Shown here: positions 18,035 to 27,460 of the stretch, in pieces
Position numbering within the stretch: the stretch's first letter is position 1
Layout: every line of letters starts with the position of its first letter
Assembly (NCBI RefSeq): GCF_964199965.1
Contig: NZ_CAXMZT010000005.1
Coordinates: 62,001 to 126,000 of the forward strand
Direction of reading: 5' to 3'
Source: JAFIFT01 sp020051095
GTDB lineage: Bacteria > Pseudomonadota > Gammaproteobacteria > Legionellales > Legionellaceae
Length of the DNA stretch: 64,000 nucleotides
Notes under the pieces: generated by a model
The model's database searches: none
What the model was told of the DNA's origin: nothing
The model's input: only the letters and a program-made list of their open reading frames with translations
Made by a program: the position numbers and the translations under genes

Positions 18035-19876
18035 TTAAGACAGCAATTCCGTTTGCTTCTCTGCGGGCATTTTAGTAATTTTTGAACTCTGAATGAGTCC
18101 CTTAAATAAATCGCAACGTTCAGCAATCACTTCAAAGGGACCATCATCGATTATGCTCCCTCTATTGAAGACTAAAATACGATCACAAAGCTTTAAGGTA
18201 TCGAGTTTATGACTAATTAGGAAAATGGTGCGCTTATTTTTAAGGTTATTTAAAGCCTGAATAAATTGATATTCAAGATTAGCATCCAACCCATTTGTTA
18301 CTTCATCAAAAGCGAGAACATCCGGATTATGGTAAAGAGCTCTGGCAATGCCAATACGTTGACGCTGACCGCCAGAAAGGGTTGAGCCAGTTTCCCCTGT
18401 TTTTTCATCAATCCCTTTAGGAAGAGTATTAACAAATTCATTCAGCAATGATTCTTTAACAACTTCATCAACGCGATTGATATCAATTTCACCATCTTCA
18501 ATACCAAAGGCTATATTGTTTTTGATGGTATCATCAGTCATATAAAGGGCCTGAGGCACATGGCCAATGTTATTTTGCCACATTCGTTTGATTCGCTTAT
18601 TATGGATGTTTTCCTCATCGATAAAAATTCCGCCTTCCGAAGGATCGATCAATCCGAGCAGTAAATTCATAAACGTTGATTTCCCGCTACCAGATGGCCC
18701 GGTAAGACCTATGAATTCATATTTTTTTATGGAGATATTGATATTAGATAAAGCAGGAACATTTTTTTTAGGATAACAATAAGTCACATCACGAAATGTA
18801 ATCATTGTATCTAAATTAAGCTTTGCAGTTTTCACACTTTGGTCGGGGATATATATATTTTTTTCATGCTCGTAAAATTCGTTAGCGATCGATTCAAGAA
18901 TAGGTTGGCTACTATCAATTAATTGGAGGCTAATAAATATTTTATTAACTTGAGGCAACATTCTAAACATCACGGCAATTAATACACCAAAAATTGCCAA
19001 AGTATTCACATAGGCGGTTTGATAGTTATTGAATAATATTACTGCTAGAACGCCACACATTATCCATGCTTCCATGATAACGGGTGGCAAGCTAGCTAGG
19101 AAATTATAAAAATGCTGATTAATAAAATTCGATCGCTCAGTTTTTGTATAAAGATTTTCAAAATAGGTTTCTCTTCCTAGCAATTTTGTATCTCTAAAAG
19201 CACCAAGAGACTGAGTAATGACTTTTTGCCTATCCTTATATAGCTCTGTCGCTTCTTTACCAATTTTTTTAAAATACTTTTTCATCCCTTTGTTAATGCC
19301 ATACACTGCCAAAACCATAATTATTAGAGCTTGGATGGCACTCATCGGAAGGACAAAAAATAATAACGCGCACAAACCTAGGCATATGATTGAAGAAACA
19401 ATTAAGTTAAAGTAAGACATAATGTATTGATCATAAATCAATGGCGCTAAGGCTATATTTTTCATGATTTCTGCACTGGATTTTTTCATGTGTAAGGCAT
19501 AATCTGAGAACAAATACATTTTCATCAAACGACGACTTAGATTTGTTTTGAAATTTGTTAGCACTCTAAATTGTAAATAGCGAAAGAAAACTGTATACCC
19601 AGCTTTTAAGATTATCAGAATTGATATCGTAGCTAACAAAACAATATTTAAAGTATGCGGGTCATTTAGTTGAAACGTTTTGGCAAGATACTTAAGTATT
19701 CTAAACTTATTGATAGACTCTGGCGATATTAAGACATAAATAAATGGAAATATTAAAGCAATACCCAAAACTTCTAATACACCAATAATCAAGCTCATGA
19801 CAAAAAACACAAATATTTTAAGTTTCAACTGATGGCATTCTTGCTTCAAGAACAATTTTATTGGTGTATTATTCAT
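18035..19876 (-). CDS. ABC-type exporter with fused membrane and ATPase domains (copy 1, PglK/MsbA-like)
   Basis: Probable flippase or exporter of a lipid-linked glycan. About six membrane segments occupy residues 1-330. The nucleotide-binding domain holds Walker A GPSGSGKST, signature LSGGQRQR, Walker B VLAFDE and the H-loop ISHKLDTL. The D-loop reads VTNGLD rather than the common ATSALD. Its 613 residues fit half-transporters of the MsbA/PglK class. It starts 4 bp after the second amidotransferase gene ends. A second exporter lies at 37387, and with no Wzx/Wzy visible these two may be the export route for the locus. Confidence 0.85.
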   Translation of the reverse strand: MNNTPIKLFLKQECHQLKLKIFVFFVMSLIIGVLEVLGIALIFPFIYVLISPESINKFRILKYLAKTFQLNDPHTLNIVLLATISILIILKAGYTVFFRYLQFRVLTNFKTNLSRRLMKMYLFSDYALHMKKSSAEIMKNIALAPLIYDQYIMSYFNLIVSSIICLGLCALLFFVLPMSAIQALIIMVLAVYGINKGMKKYFKKIGKEATELYKDRQKVITQSLGAFRDTKLLGRETYFENLYTKTERSNFINQHFYNFLASLPPVIMEAWIMCGVLAVILFNNYQTAYVNTLAIFGVLIAVMFRMLPQVNKIFISLQLIDSSQPILESIANEFYEHEKNIYIPDQSVKTAKLNLDTMITFRDVTYCYPKKNVPALSNINISIKKYEFIGLTGPSGSGKSTFMNLLLGLIDPSEGGIFIDEENIHNKRIKRMWQNNIGHVPQALYMTDDTIKNNIAFGIEDGEIDINRVDEVVKESLLNEFVNTLPKGIDEKTGETGSTLSGGQRQRIGIARALYHNPDVLAFDEVTNGLDANLEYQFIQALNNLKNKRTIFLISHKLDTLKLCDRILVFNRGSIIDDGPFEVIAERCDLFKGLIQSSKITKMPAEKQTELLS

Positions 19877-19880
19877 ATTT

Positions 19881-21185
19881 TTATTTATATATTGTATGTC
19901 TTAATTTCCAATTCCCATTTTCAAACGCCCAAAGGTGGGGGGATCGGAACTTATTGGTCAGTAAATGGAAATATTCTTTTGTCATACGGGGTTGCTCGAA
20001 TTGTTTAGCAGCAACGGGTAGTTTTTCTTCATCAATACTTAAGTAATTGAAATTATCAGTTTCAAAACGGGTGGGGTATTCGCCATCAAAACGTTTAACT
20101 AAAGCGACACCCTCATCCCGAGTAAGTTCTCCGTTTCTGATTTCCTGCGAGCTATCATAGGTTGCTCTGCCAATGCCAAATTTAACGAAAGTTGAATAGT
20201 AATGTAAGTCATCTATTTTATCGTCGATGCTGCTATATTTACTATAAGTTCCCGGGGTTCGTTCTGGGGAGGGTGTAAACCCGCCTTTTTCAACAGCATA
20301 ATAGTAACACTCTTGGGGGTGCCATGGTAAATAATACCCCAAATACTGTACTTCAATTTTCTTTTCAGCAACTTTATTTGGATTAGGAGGTAAATAGGGG
20401 TGTAATTCAACCTCGTTCAATCCAAAAGCCTCTTTTAATTCCAAAACAGAAGTGCCTGAAAGGAAAAGATCGGCCGTATTGTCTGCTGTGAAATACTCCA
20501 AACTTTTCGTCGCGCTATCATTTTCTTTGGCATTATTACCATATTCAGTGGGGTTTTCACCATAAAATACTAACGGTATATTAAGTTGCATTGCCATTTT
20601 GGGTGGATAATACATTTGTCCCATGATAAACGGCTGAAATGGATGGAACAGGTTTTCCAAAGCCAGCCTGGTTAACAATCGGTGTACTTGGCCGTTAGGC
20701 GTGAAAAGATAATTATCAAATCCTGCATGAATCCATGACTGAAAGTTATTCCATCCCCATGGGGTATAGATATGTGGCGCCCAGGTAACGGTCAGAGGGT
20801 TCATCCCATATTCGTATTTAAGGACGTAGGCTGTATAAAAACTATCTTTGCCACCTGAACCTGGTATCAGGCAATCATATTCCCCATTTTTACTGCGATA
20901 ATTATCGCAAACTTCTTTTAATTGTTTTTTTCTCAGATCCCAGTCAATTTGTTTCTTTTTTTCAGCAACGAGACAGGCTGAGCAAACATGGTTTTCATCA
21001 AAATTGACCGTTGGTTTTTTCGCATTAATTGTATGTTTATATTCTTTTTCTGAATTGGGTTTTTGGTTGCTGTATGTGCATTTAGAGCAAAAACTTACGT
21101 CCTTGGGTAGACCATAAAATGTGTCATCAATATTAGCATCGGGTTCATATTTACTTAAATCTACACTGCCTGGATAGCGTATCAT
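19881..21185 (-). CDS. N-acetyl sugar amidotransferase (copy 2, long form)
   Basis: Second amidotransferase of the WbpG/PseA family. Four cysteines in CSKC and CSAC pairs (residues 33, 36, 68, 71) probably bind zinc. The ATP-pyrophosphatase loop is SGGKDS at 110-115. At 434 residues it is longer than the 372-residue copy at 2694, with a C-terminal extension. It pairs best with the second HisF/HisH set at 35735-37243, whose HisF keeps a different active-site residue. Co-transcribed upstream of the ABC exporter. The substrate is likely a second N-acetylated sugar. Confidence 0.87.
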   Translation of the reverse strand: MIRYPGSVDLSKYEPDANIDDTFYGLPKDVSFCSKCTYSNQKPNSEKEYKHTINAKKPTVNFDENHVCSACLVAEKKKQIDWDLRKKQLKEVCDNYRSKNGEYDCLIPGSGGKDSFYTAYVLKYEYGMNPLTVTWAPHIYTPWGWNNFQSWIHAGFDNYLFTPNGQVHRLLTRLALENLFHPFQPFIMGQMYYPPKMAMQLNIPLVFYGENPTEYGNNAKENDSATKSLEYFTADNTADLFLSGTSVLELKEAFGLNEVELHPYLPPNPNKVAEKKIEVQYLGYYLPWHPQECYYYAVEKGGFTPSPERTPGTYSKYSSIDDKIDDLHYYSTFVKFGIGRATYDSSQEIRNGELTRDEGVALVKRFDGEYPTRFETDNFNYLSIDEEKLPVAAKQFEQPRMTKEYFHLLTNKFRSPHLWAFENGNWKLRHTIYK

Positions 21186-21436
21186 TTTATGTTCTCCTTA
21201 TGACAAGCATTAATACTACTTGTTTTAAATATAATATTTTTTTCAATTCGTTAGGCTCAAAATTACTTGTTTAGCTTTGTCGTTACTTGGGATATTGCCA
21301 ATTAGATCTTTGTAGCATAAATGATACCGTTCTGAAATTTATTGTCAAAAGAAAACTACTCGCAATTTGTATCAATTTTACTCTGATATGTTCTAGTAGT
21401 CCGGTTTTTTTTCTGTCAATTGAAAATAAAGTTAAT

Positions 21437-22372
21437 TTAATATTGGTCTGGATCAATAAATAAGACATTTCCTCCATGCGAATCAAGGACAATTAACCAC
21501 GGATGGTAAAATTGGGCATCATAGGGACAATTGATGTTTAAATGAGTTATTTCTTTTATAAAACTACCTTCTAAATCAAAATATAATAACGAATTATTAC
21601 TCCATGAGGTAACTACTAATTCTTGGTGATTTGAGAAAGTGACAGCGACGGGATGTTTCAATCTTTTATGTGTAATCTCATCGAGAACATTGCCAGATAA
21701 CTGGAATGTCTGGATTCTATGATTCCAGGTGTCTGCACAATATAATATACCATCAGGCGATTCTTTGATCATATGAGGACGATCAAATGCTCCTATGATA
21801 GTTGATGCTTTGAAAGTATGTGTTAATTGAAATTCAGGGCAGAGATGGTTTGCATCACTTAAACCAATACCACCTAAATATTCTCCCTCCTTAGAAACTT
21901 TCAAAATGGCATTTTTGCAATACTCCGATATTAATAAATATTCCTTTTTATGATTAAAAAAACTACTAGCAGGTCCTTGTAAAAAATAATTGCCAATCGT
22001 TTTGATATAACGCCCATCTCGAGCAAAAACTTGAATCTTGGGTGTGTAATAAGTAGTTACAAAAATATTTCCCATCGCATCAAAATCCAGCGCATGAGGT
22101 CCATGCAAAAGGGAGTGAGGATTGATATTGATTTCAATGGGGGTGCTAGTGATGGAGTATTCTGGCTGCCAGAATGGATGGTCGTCGCTAAGAAACGAAA
22201 TAAAATCCAGCTTAGGCGATAATCGAAATACCGTATTCAGATCCATATCGGTGATATAGTAGTTTCCAATACTGTCCCGACCAATGCCAAATGGCCTTCC
22301 TAGTCCAGATAAACAAAAGCCTGCAAAATCACTGGATAATTTTGTTAAAGATAACTTTAGCTTTTTTCGCAT
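21437..22372 (-). CDS. NHL-repeat beta-propeller protein
   Basis: A 311-residue protein made of NHL-like blades without a signal peptide or membrane segment. Repeated units with a hydrophobic x-D-x-x-G-N-I-Y-V pattern are seen at GIGRDSIGNYYITD, LDFDAMGNIFVTT, KESPDGILYCADTWNHRI and FSNHQELVVTSW. NHL propellers mediate protein binding or act as lyases/sulfatases in some families, and no catalytic set is evident here. It starts 8 bp after the oxidoreductase gene on the same strand, so it is in the same operon. Its role in the glycan locus is unknown. Confidence 0.75.
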   Translation of the reverse strand: MRKKLKLSLTKLSSDFAGFCLSGLGRPFGIGRDSIGNYYITDMDLNTVFRLSPKLDFISFLSDDHPFWQPEYSITSTPIEININPHSLLHGPHALDFDAMGNIFVTTYYTPKIQVFARDGRYIKTIGNYFLQGPASSFFNHKKEYLLISEYCKNAILKVSKEGEYLGGIGLSDANHLCPEFQLTHTFKASTIIGAFDRPHMIKESPDGILYCADTWNHRIQTFQLSGNVLDEITHKRLKHPVAVTFSNHQELVVTSWSNNSLLYFDLEGSFIKEITHLNINCPYDAQFYHPWLIVLDSHGGNVLFIDPDQY

Positions 22373-22380
22373 GGATTGGG

Positions 22381-23328
22381 TTAATTTTTATTAAATATTT
22401 GACTAATTAATTCCATCGTTTTTAAGCTCTCTTTAATCGTAATAGCATTGTTTGGTTCATTGCGGACCGCCTTGCAAATTTCCTGTGCTTGAAGATAAAA
22501 GCCCGCTTTGTAGCTCTTATCAATCGAATTAATTTCAATGCTGTTTAATTTTCTTTCCCCAGCATTTTGGAAACTTGCTGTTTCAAGCGGCTGCATGACC
22601 CATCTTCGCGATGGTGTGCTCACGGTGCACGCCCATGGCCCCGGACCTTTCCATATTCCTTCATACAAAGCACTATCCCCGCTACTGAATGTGATATAAG
22701 CCAATGCGATCTGAGAGGCTTCTCCTTGCCAGGGGACAATCGGATTAACGTCAATGATGTCGCCTCGACAAAAGTAGTTAATCAGATCAATATTATGAAT
22801 CGAGTTAGCATACATAAAATTTTCGACAACTTCCTCGGGATGATTATAGTGCCTGGCTTCTTCATAACTTTGTTGGTCTTGGATATGTACATACCTTGCT
22901 TCATTTTTTTGAGCTAAGTCATCGAGAATTTTTCGTGAGGAGTCATAAAACCGTCTGTTTAACCCAACAAATGTTGGTTTTTTACATGTTAATGACGCTT
23001 CAGCAATGTCATAGGCATCCTTTAGGTGATAGCCAGCTGGTTTTTCAAGCAAGACAGTCCAATCAAACTTAAAACACTCCTTGGCTACTTTATTAGCTTG
23101 CAGCTCAGGAACGGTGACAATGACCAAATCTGCTTGTGTGGCTTGATGGAGTTCACCGATGGAAGAAGTATTGATTGGAATATGAAATTCTATAGCTAAT
23201 TCAGATGCTCGTTGATAAGTTCGACTGTGTATCCCCGCAATCGTGACATTTTCAATTGCTTGAAAGGCTTTGATGTGTTCTCTGGCCATGTTACCAGCAC
23301 CAATAATGGCTATTTTAATCGATTTCAT
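22381..23328 (-). CDS. Gfo/Idh/MocA-family NAD(P) oxidoreductase
   Basis: Sugar oxidoreductase with the Rossmann motif IAIIGAGNMAREH at the N-terminus and the EKPAGYHL motif near residue 95, whose lysine is the usual catalytic or binding residue. A C-terminal alpha/beta domain follows. The 315-residue length is normal. It overlaps the downstream end of the transferase-like gene at 23315 by 14 bp. In surface glycan loci this family oxidises nucleotide sugars at C3, C4 or C6. The specific reaction is not clear. Two more members lie at 32119 and 34714. Confidence 0.82.
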   Translation of the reverse strand: MKSIKIAIIGAGNMAREHIKAFQAIENVTIAGIHSRTYQRASELAIEFHIPINTSSIGELHQATQADLVIVTVPELQANKVAKECFKFDWTVLLEKPAGYHLKDAYDIAEASLTCKKPTFVGLNRRFYDSSRKILDDLAQKNEARYVHIQDQQSYEEARHYNHPEEVVENFMYANSIHNIDLINYFCRGDIIDVNPIVPWQGEASQIALAYITFSSGDSALYEGIWKGPGPWACTVSTPSRRWVMQPLETASFQNAGERKLNSIEINSIDKSYKAGFYLQAQEICKAVRNEPNNAITIKESLKTMELISQIFNKN

Positions 23329-24895
23329 AACGCTCCTCTTTTACAGTCTGAAAATTGGTGCTAACTAGTTTTTTGTGAGTCAATAATTGCTGTATTAATT
23401 GATGTATTCTTTGAGAAGAATGACCATCTAAATTACCCCAATCTAATTTTTCAATTTGAAGTTGATTTTTCAGGTTATCCAGGTATGGTTTATCGTTTAT
23501 GTTGATGATTGCTTGAGCAAAATCTTCTTTTGATTCCACATTGATGACGCCTCGGACAGATGCATAGTCGCCATAATTATAATGGAAGATATCATAATTG
23601 ATAGAGGGTATCCCGCAGGATATAGCCCAGCGGATTGTTGCTGAGGCAAATGCAATGTAGATGTCCGACAAAGCAACAAGTTTTAAGGTGTCTATCTCAG
23701 ACGATATAAATCCCTTCTTTTCGAACATATGGCTAAGTTCGGGATAATTAGGGTGAGGTCTTACAATGATATGATATTTATCTAAAAGATCCCTTAAGGA
23801 ATAATAAATAAAATCGACAGCTGCTTCGATTGATTCAAAATCAAACCCGGGTGGGTTTGATACTAATTGATTTGGAAAGCCACCAATAAGAAGGATGGGT
23901 TTTATTTTATTTAAATTATACCGAGTGTGTAACTTTCTTAGTTCTTGGTCTTTATTGAGTAGGTAATGCGCAAGCTCATCATCATAGCAGGCACCTGTAA
24001 TAACCATTTTAGAAGCAGGAATTCCACTGTTTTGATAGTACTCAAACATTTTTGTATTTTCTACACCAATAATATTGGCAAATGAACTATTCATCATCCA
24101 TGGATCCGGGGGCGATGTTTTTGTTAGAAGATGACCAATAACATGACCTGCCGGCAGTCTTAAAACTTGATGTTGATTTTCTTCCATTACCCACGATTTA
24201 AAATATTTCCCCATAATGCGATTGTATTTTAAAGCCATCGAAATGGAAGGGTTATTTTTTAACGATTCAAATGCTTCACGTTGGTTGGCAATTGTATAGG
24301 GTAATATGATACTGGGTATTTTTAATTTATGCCCAGCTTTAACCAGTAAAGGCGTTACATCACCAACGATATCCTCAGGTAAAATAATCAAATCAATCTG
24401 ATGTGCTTTGAGTATTTTTTTTAAATTTTTAAAGTTGACTAGGTAATTGATGGCCATAAAAATAACGGGGGTTATCTCACGGTTTTTAATCCAACTCATT
24501 AGTTTGATTAACGTACGTTTAACAAATTTAAGTTTTTTTATTAAATAAGTTAAAAATAATTTACTCTCGATATTCTGGAGGGACGTTTTATGACCGTGAC
24601 TCTCATTCTTTTTAGATTGGTTGACTTTTTGTTTTTTAGATAGTAGATGCTTATTTTTTTTAGTTGAGTATGTTATAACAAAAGAACTAAAAAATATCCT
24701 ATTCGAAAATGTCCCTTTTTTCACGGAGGAGTCTGTAAGTTCATCCATATAATCATTATGGTTATTACAACCACTGCGGCAATATAGAATTGACGCCGAA
24801 TAATTAAACTTCTTTAAATTTTCAGACACACGCTGCATTTCGATGAAATCTGATGGTCGTTGACAAAGGAATAGCAAATGTTGTGAGGCATTCAT
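23315..24895 (-). CDS. GT-B-like glycan enzyme, three-member local family (A)
   Basis: A 526-residue protein sharing a clear pattern with those at 25011 and 29388: a PPDPW motif, a G-x-C-Y-D-D block, a RPHP motif, then TIRWAISCGIPSINYD and a late WGNLDG with SxRI. The pattern suggests a GT-B fold with the donor site in the C-terminal half. A lysine/serine-rich linker (about residues 78-110) has no counterpart in the other two. No catalytic family is recognised. A perfect AT-rich hairpin sits 50 bp upstream of its start. Glycosyl transfer in the nonulosonate glycan is the simplest guess. Confidence 0.6.
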   Translation of the reverse strand: MNASQHLLFLCQRPSDFIEMQRVSENLKKFNYSASILYCRSGCNNHNDYMDELTDSSVKKGTFSNRIFFSSFVITYSTKKNKHLLSKKQKVNQSKKNESHGHKTSLQNIESKLFLTYLIKKLKFVKRTLIKLMSWIKNREITPVIFMAINYLVNFKNLKKILKAHQIDLIILPEDIVGDVTPLLVKAGHKLKIPSIILPYTIANQREAFESLKNNPSISMALKYNRIMGKYFKSWVMEENQHQVLRLPAGHVIGHLLTKTSPPDPWMMNSSFANIIGVENTKMFEYYQNSGIPASKMVITGACYDDELAHYLLNKDQELRKLHTRYNLNKIKPILLIGGFPNQLVSNPPGFDFESIEAAVDFIYYSLRDLLDKYHIIVRPHPNYPELSHMFEKKGFISSEIDTLKLVALSDIYIAFASATIRWAISCGIPSINYDIFHYNYGDYASVRGVINVESKEDFAQAIININDKPYLDNLKNQLQIEKLDWGNLDGHSSQRIHQLIQQLLTHKKLVSTNFQTVKEERYEID

Positions 24896-24944
24896 ATTAT
24901 GATATATTAATTGTTAGATAATAGAGTGAGTAAAATCACCATGA

Positions 24945-24971
24945 CATTATCATTATTATATAATGATAATG
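24945..24971. repeat. Perfect AT-rich hairpin upstream of 23315-24895
   Basis: Twelve-base arms (CATTATCATTAT and its complement) are separated by three bases, all within the 115-bp gap between two transferase-like genes on the minus strand. It could be a transcription attenuator, an operator or an mRNA structure limiting the downstream gene. It has no G/C-rich stem or clear T-run, so a strong intrinsic terminator is unlikely. Confidence 0.5.
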
Positions 24972-25010
24972 AGTATTTAAAACCTAAAATGTTAAACCTA
25001 GATTTACTAC

Positions 25011-26474
25011 CTATATTTGGGCTACTTCATTTTCATTATTAAGGCCTGTCAAATGAGGTGTTTCATGTCTCAAAAAATTTTTCAAGGTTTGAGAAATACG
25101 TTTAACTGATTTTCCATCCACCTTACCAAAGTTACCGTAGAATGCTTTTGTTTGAAATAGTAAACTTTCAAACCAAGTATTATCTGAAAAAGCTCTATTA
25201 ATAAATTCAATAAGCTCGTTAAACTGATTAGTTTGAACATAAGATGGAGTTTCAGGAAAATCATTGACACCGAAATTATATAAATCAAAGTTAATCACCA
25301 ATTTTCTGGCCGTTAACGCCCACCTAGCCAAACTTGAGCCGCAACAGATTATGACATCGCAATGCGGTATCAAATATAATGGGAAATCGTCACTTATTTC
25401 AGCATCTATTTGTTTGATATTGTCTCTGTCGGTTTTAAGCATCCTAGGATGCAAAGAACAAATGATTTCAATTTGTTTATTATTCTCAAAAGAATTGACG
25501 AATGCAGTAACAAATTCTCCAACTGATTTAAAAGTACATTTATGAGACCAACCGGTATGGTCACTGGGCGGGATGCAAAAAAGGACCTTTAATTTGTCCG
25601 ATTTTAATTTACACAAATTTTTATATGCATTTAAGGCCTGCAGGTTCTTTTCCATGGATTCAAACAAAATATCGCAATATACGGAACCAGTGACGCGGAT
25701 TTTCGATGAGTCGATCCCTTCACTTAAATATCTTGTTTGCATGGCTTTGTTTTCCGCCATAAGTACATCAGCAATTCCGCCATGCATACACCAAGGGTCA
25801 AGAATGTTAATCTTCAAGTCTTCAAGTGCTAAAACATACTCAGGAGGCAAATACAATACTTCCCCATATTTCGTTTCTTTTATCCACTTTGGGAATAGTT
25901 CTTTTACAACTTGAACGAGAGGTTGAGACGTTGTTAGTAATTCATTTCTATGATAGCGCTCTTCAACGCCCTTATATACTAAAGATGTTGAGTCACCAAT
26001 TCCATAAGGTAAAACCGCAACTATTTTCTTCATTCGTTTTGCAGCATTGATTAACCAAAAATCTGATGCAATACCATCTTCACCTATCATAATAACATCA
26101 GGATTGTACGACTTGATTATTATATTTGCAGCCAATAGGCGAGTAAAATGTATTTTTCTGAATAATTGATAATGAATTTTTGAGATATTAGCATCGCTTA
26201 ATTTCTTTGCGAATTTACGATATAAATTCATGCTGTGAATATACATCTGAATTGAAGTTAAAATCGATTTTTTATGTTTAGTTGGATTATTTTCTCTATG
26301 GTGAAAAAATTGCATCCCATGCTTTTGCGCGACGTTTTTAATTGATTCTGCAACCCCCTCATCATCACGATCACAGCAAAATCCTACTTGGATATCTTCT
26401 TTTTTTAAACGTAGCGCAACTTCTTCATAATAGCGAAGTTGTCCTAGCTCACCTGTAACGATTAAAATCTTCAT
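25011..26474 (-). CDS. GT-B-like glycan enzyme, three-member local family (B)
   Basis: A 487-residue protein whose N-terminus KILIVTGELGQLRYYEE resembles a Rossmann-like GT-B half. Shared family features are ILDPWCMHGGIAD, RVTGSVYCDIL, CSLHPR, SSLARWALTARKLVINFD and VDGKSVKRI. It aligns by eye with the 29388 product over most of its length and more weakly with 23315. No signal peptide or membrane segment. It probably transfers a sugar or substituent in the glycan. Family and reaction are not known to me. It precedes the transferase-like gene at 23315 on the same strand. Confidence 0.6.
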   Translation of the reverse strand: MKILIVTGELGQLRYYEEVALRLKKEDIQVGFCCDRDDEGVAESIKNVAQKHGMQFFHHRENNPTKHKKSILTSIQMYIHSMNLYRKFAKKLSDANISKIHYQLFRKIHFTRLLAANIIIKSYNPDVIMIGEDGIASDFWLINAAKRMKKIVAVLPYGIGDSTSLVYKGVEERYHRNELLTTSQPLVQVVKELFPKWIKETKYGEVLYLPPEYVLALEDLKINILDPWCMHGGIADVLMAENKAMQTRYLSEGIDSSKIRVTGSVYCDILFESMEKNLQALNAYKNLCKLKSDKLKVLFCIPPSDHTGWSHKCTFKSVGEFVTAFVNSFENNKQIEIICSLHPRMLKTDRDNIKQIDAEISDDFPLYLIPHCDVIICCGSSLARWALTARKLVINFDLYNFGVNDFPETPSYVQTNQFNELIEFINRAFSDNTWFESLLFQTKAFYGNFGKVDGKSVKRISQTLKNFLRHETPHLTGLNNENEVAQI

Positions 26475-26516
26475 TGTTGTGCTTAAATAATTATATGTAA
26501 TGCAATGGAATATATT

Positions 26517-27398
26517 TTATCTATCTATCCATTCCAAAAGTCCGCCTTTAGAGAATCGACTGTATGATTTATCATGTAATTCCCATTGTTCACCACGAAC
26601 CCACTGTCTAGATGATTTTCGCAGCTTATCCCCAGTTCGAGGTAATCGATAACCAGGGTAGGAGTGAGCGCGCATAATACGTCTTTCTAAACCCTCTTTC
26701 AAAAAGCCGCCTCGATGGAATACGTCGGTACTAAATATAATCAAGGATCCCGCCGGCGCGTATATTTCGACACAATCGTTAATGGTTTCTTTTATATCGT
26801 CACAGTCAATAAGTTCATTGCCCATTTTATAAAATTCTGGTGTTCCAATTTCTATGAAGTCATTTTTACATAAAGTGTCAAACCAAGATCGAAATTTATG
26901 TCTTGCTAGAGTCTGACTCGCTGGGTGAATACCAAATGCACCAAATCCAGGTTCGAGAATATCATCAAGGTATATCATAAATTTAATATTCCAGGTTTTG
27001 TCAAAATGGGATGGAGCCACTTCTTCACCTTTCCCAATATCGTAAGTAGCATAAATTTCCTCATTAAAAAGAGATGGATTCCCTATAATTTTGTTGACCA
27101 GTTTAACTAAAAGGGGATCATCAAATACCTGGTTCGCATATTTGAACCGCTTTGATCCTTTAATCGATCGATAAAGAGCAGCATAGTCTGCTACATCTCC
27201 GCCAACTCGTAGAACACATTCAACCGAGGGATCATTGCGTACTTCTCTCATTGCATGCCAATCGTTATCGAGATTTATTAATGATTCCTTACTTAGCCAG
27301 TGAGGCAATACCGCTACGCCATACTCTTTTATGGTAGTTAGAATTTTACTAAAATCCATCGTGTTAGTTACTGTAAAATCCGATAAAGCTATATTCAT
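26517..27398 (-). CDS. Phytanoyl-CoA dioxygenase (PhyH) family Fe(II)/2-oxoglutarate oxygenase
   Basis: Predicted non-heme iron oxygenase. The HxD iron motif is His131-Phe-Asp133 in APSHFDKTW. The distal His228 is in TDVFHRGG, and the 2-oxoglutarate-binding arginine is near 240 in ERRIMRAHS. The start ATG at 27398 is preferred over a TTG 18 bases upstream because AGAGGG lies correctly before it, giving 293 residues. PhyH enzymes hydroxylate diverse small molecules, including sugars and lipids. Between the radical SAM gene and a transferase-like gene it probably modifies the glycan, its sugar precursor or an attached acyl chain. Confidence 0.78.
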   Translation of the reverse strand: MNIALSDFTVTNTMDFSKILTTIKEYGVAVLPHWLSKESLINLDNDWHAMREVRNDPSVECVLRVGGDVADYAALYRSIKGSKRFKYANQVFDDPLLVKLVNKIIGNPSLFNEEIYATYDIGKGEEVAPSHFDKTWNIKFMIYLDDILEPGFGAFGIHPASQTLARHKFRSWFDTLCKNDFIEIGTPEFYKMGNELIDCDDIKETINDCVEIYAPAGSLIIFSTDVFHRGGFLKEGLERRIMRAHSYPGYRLPRTGDKLRKSSRQWVRGEQWELHDKSYSRFSKGGLLEWIDR

Positions 27399-27460
27399 AA
27401 TGATCCCTCTATGCAAAGATATAAATAATGCAGTTGATGCAAACTAAATATTTTAGAATA

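Noticed and set aside
21186..21436. A small gene in the gap between the amidotransferase and the NHL gene
   Set aside because: The only open frame overlaps the NHL gene end in another frame, lacks a ribosome site and has no family-like sequence.
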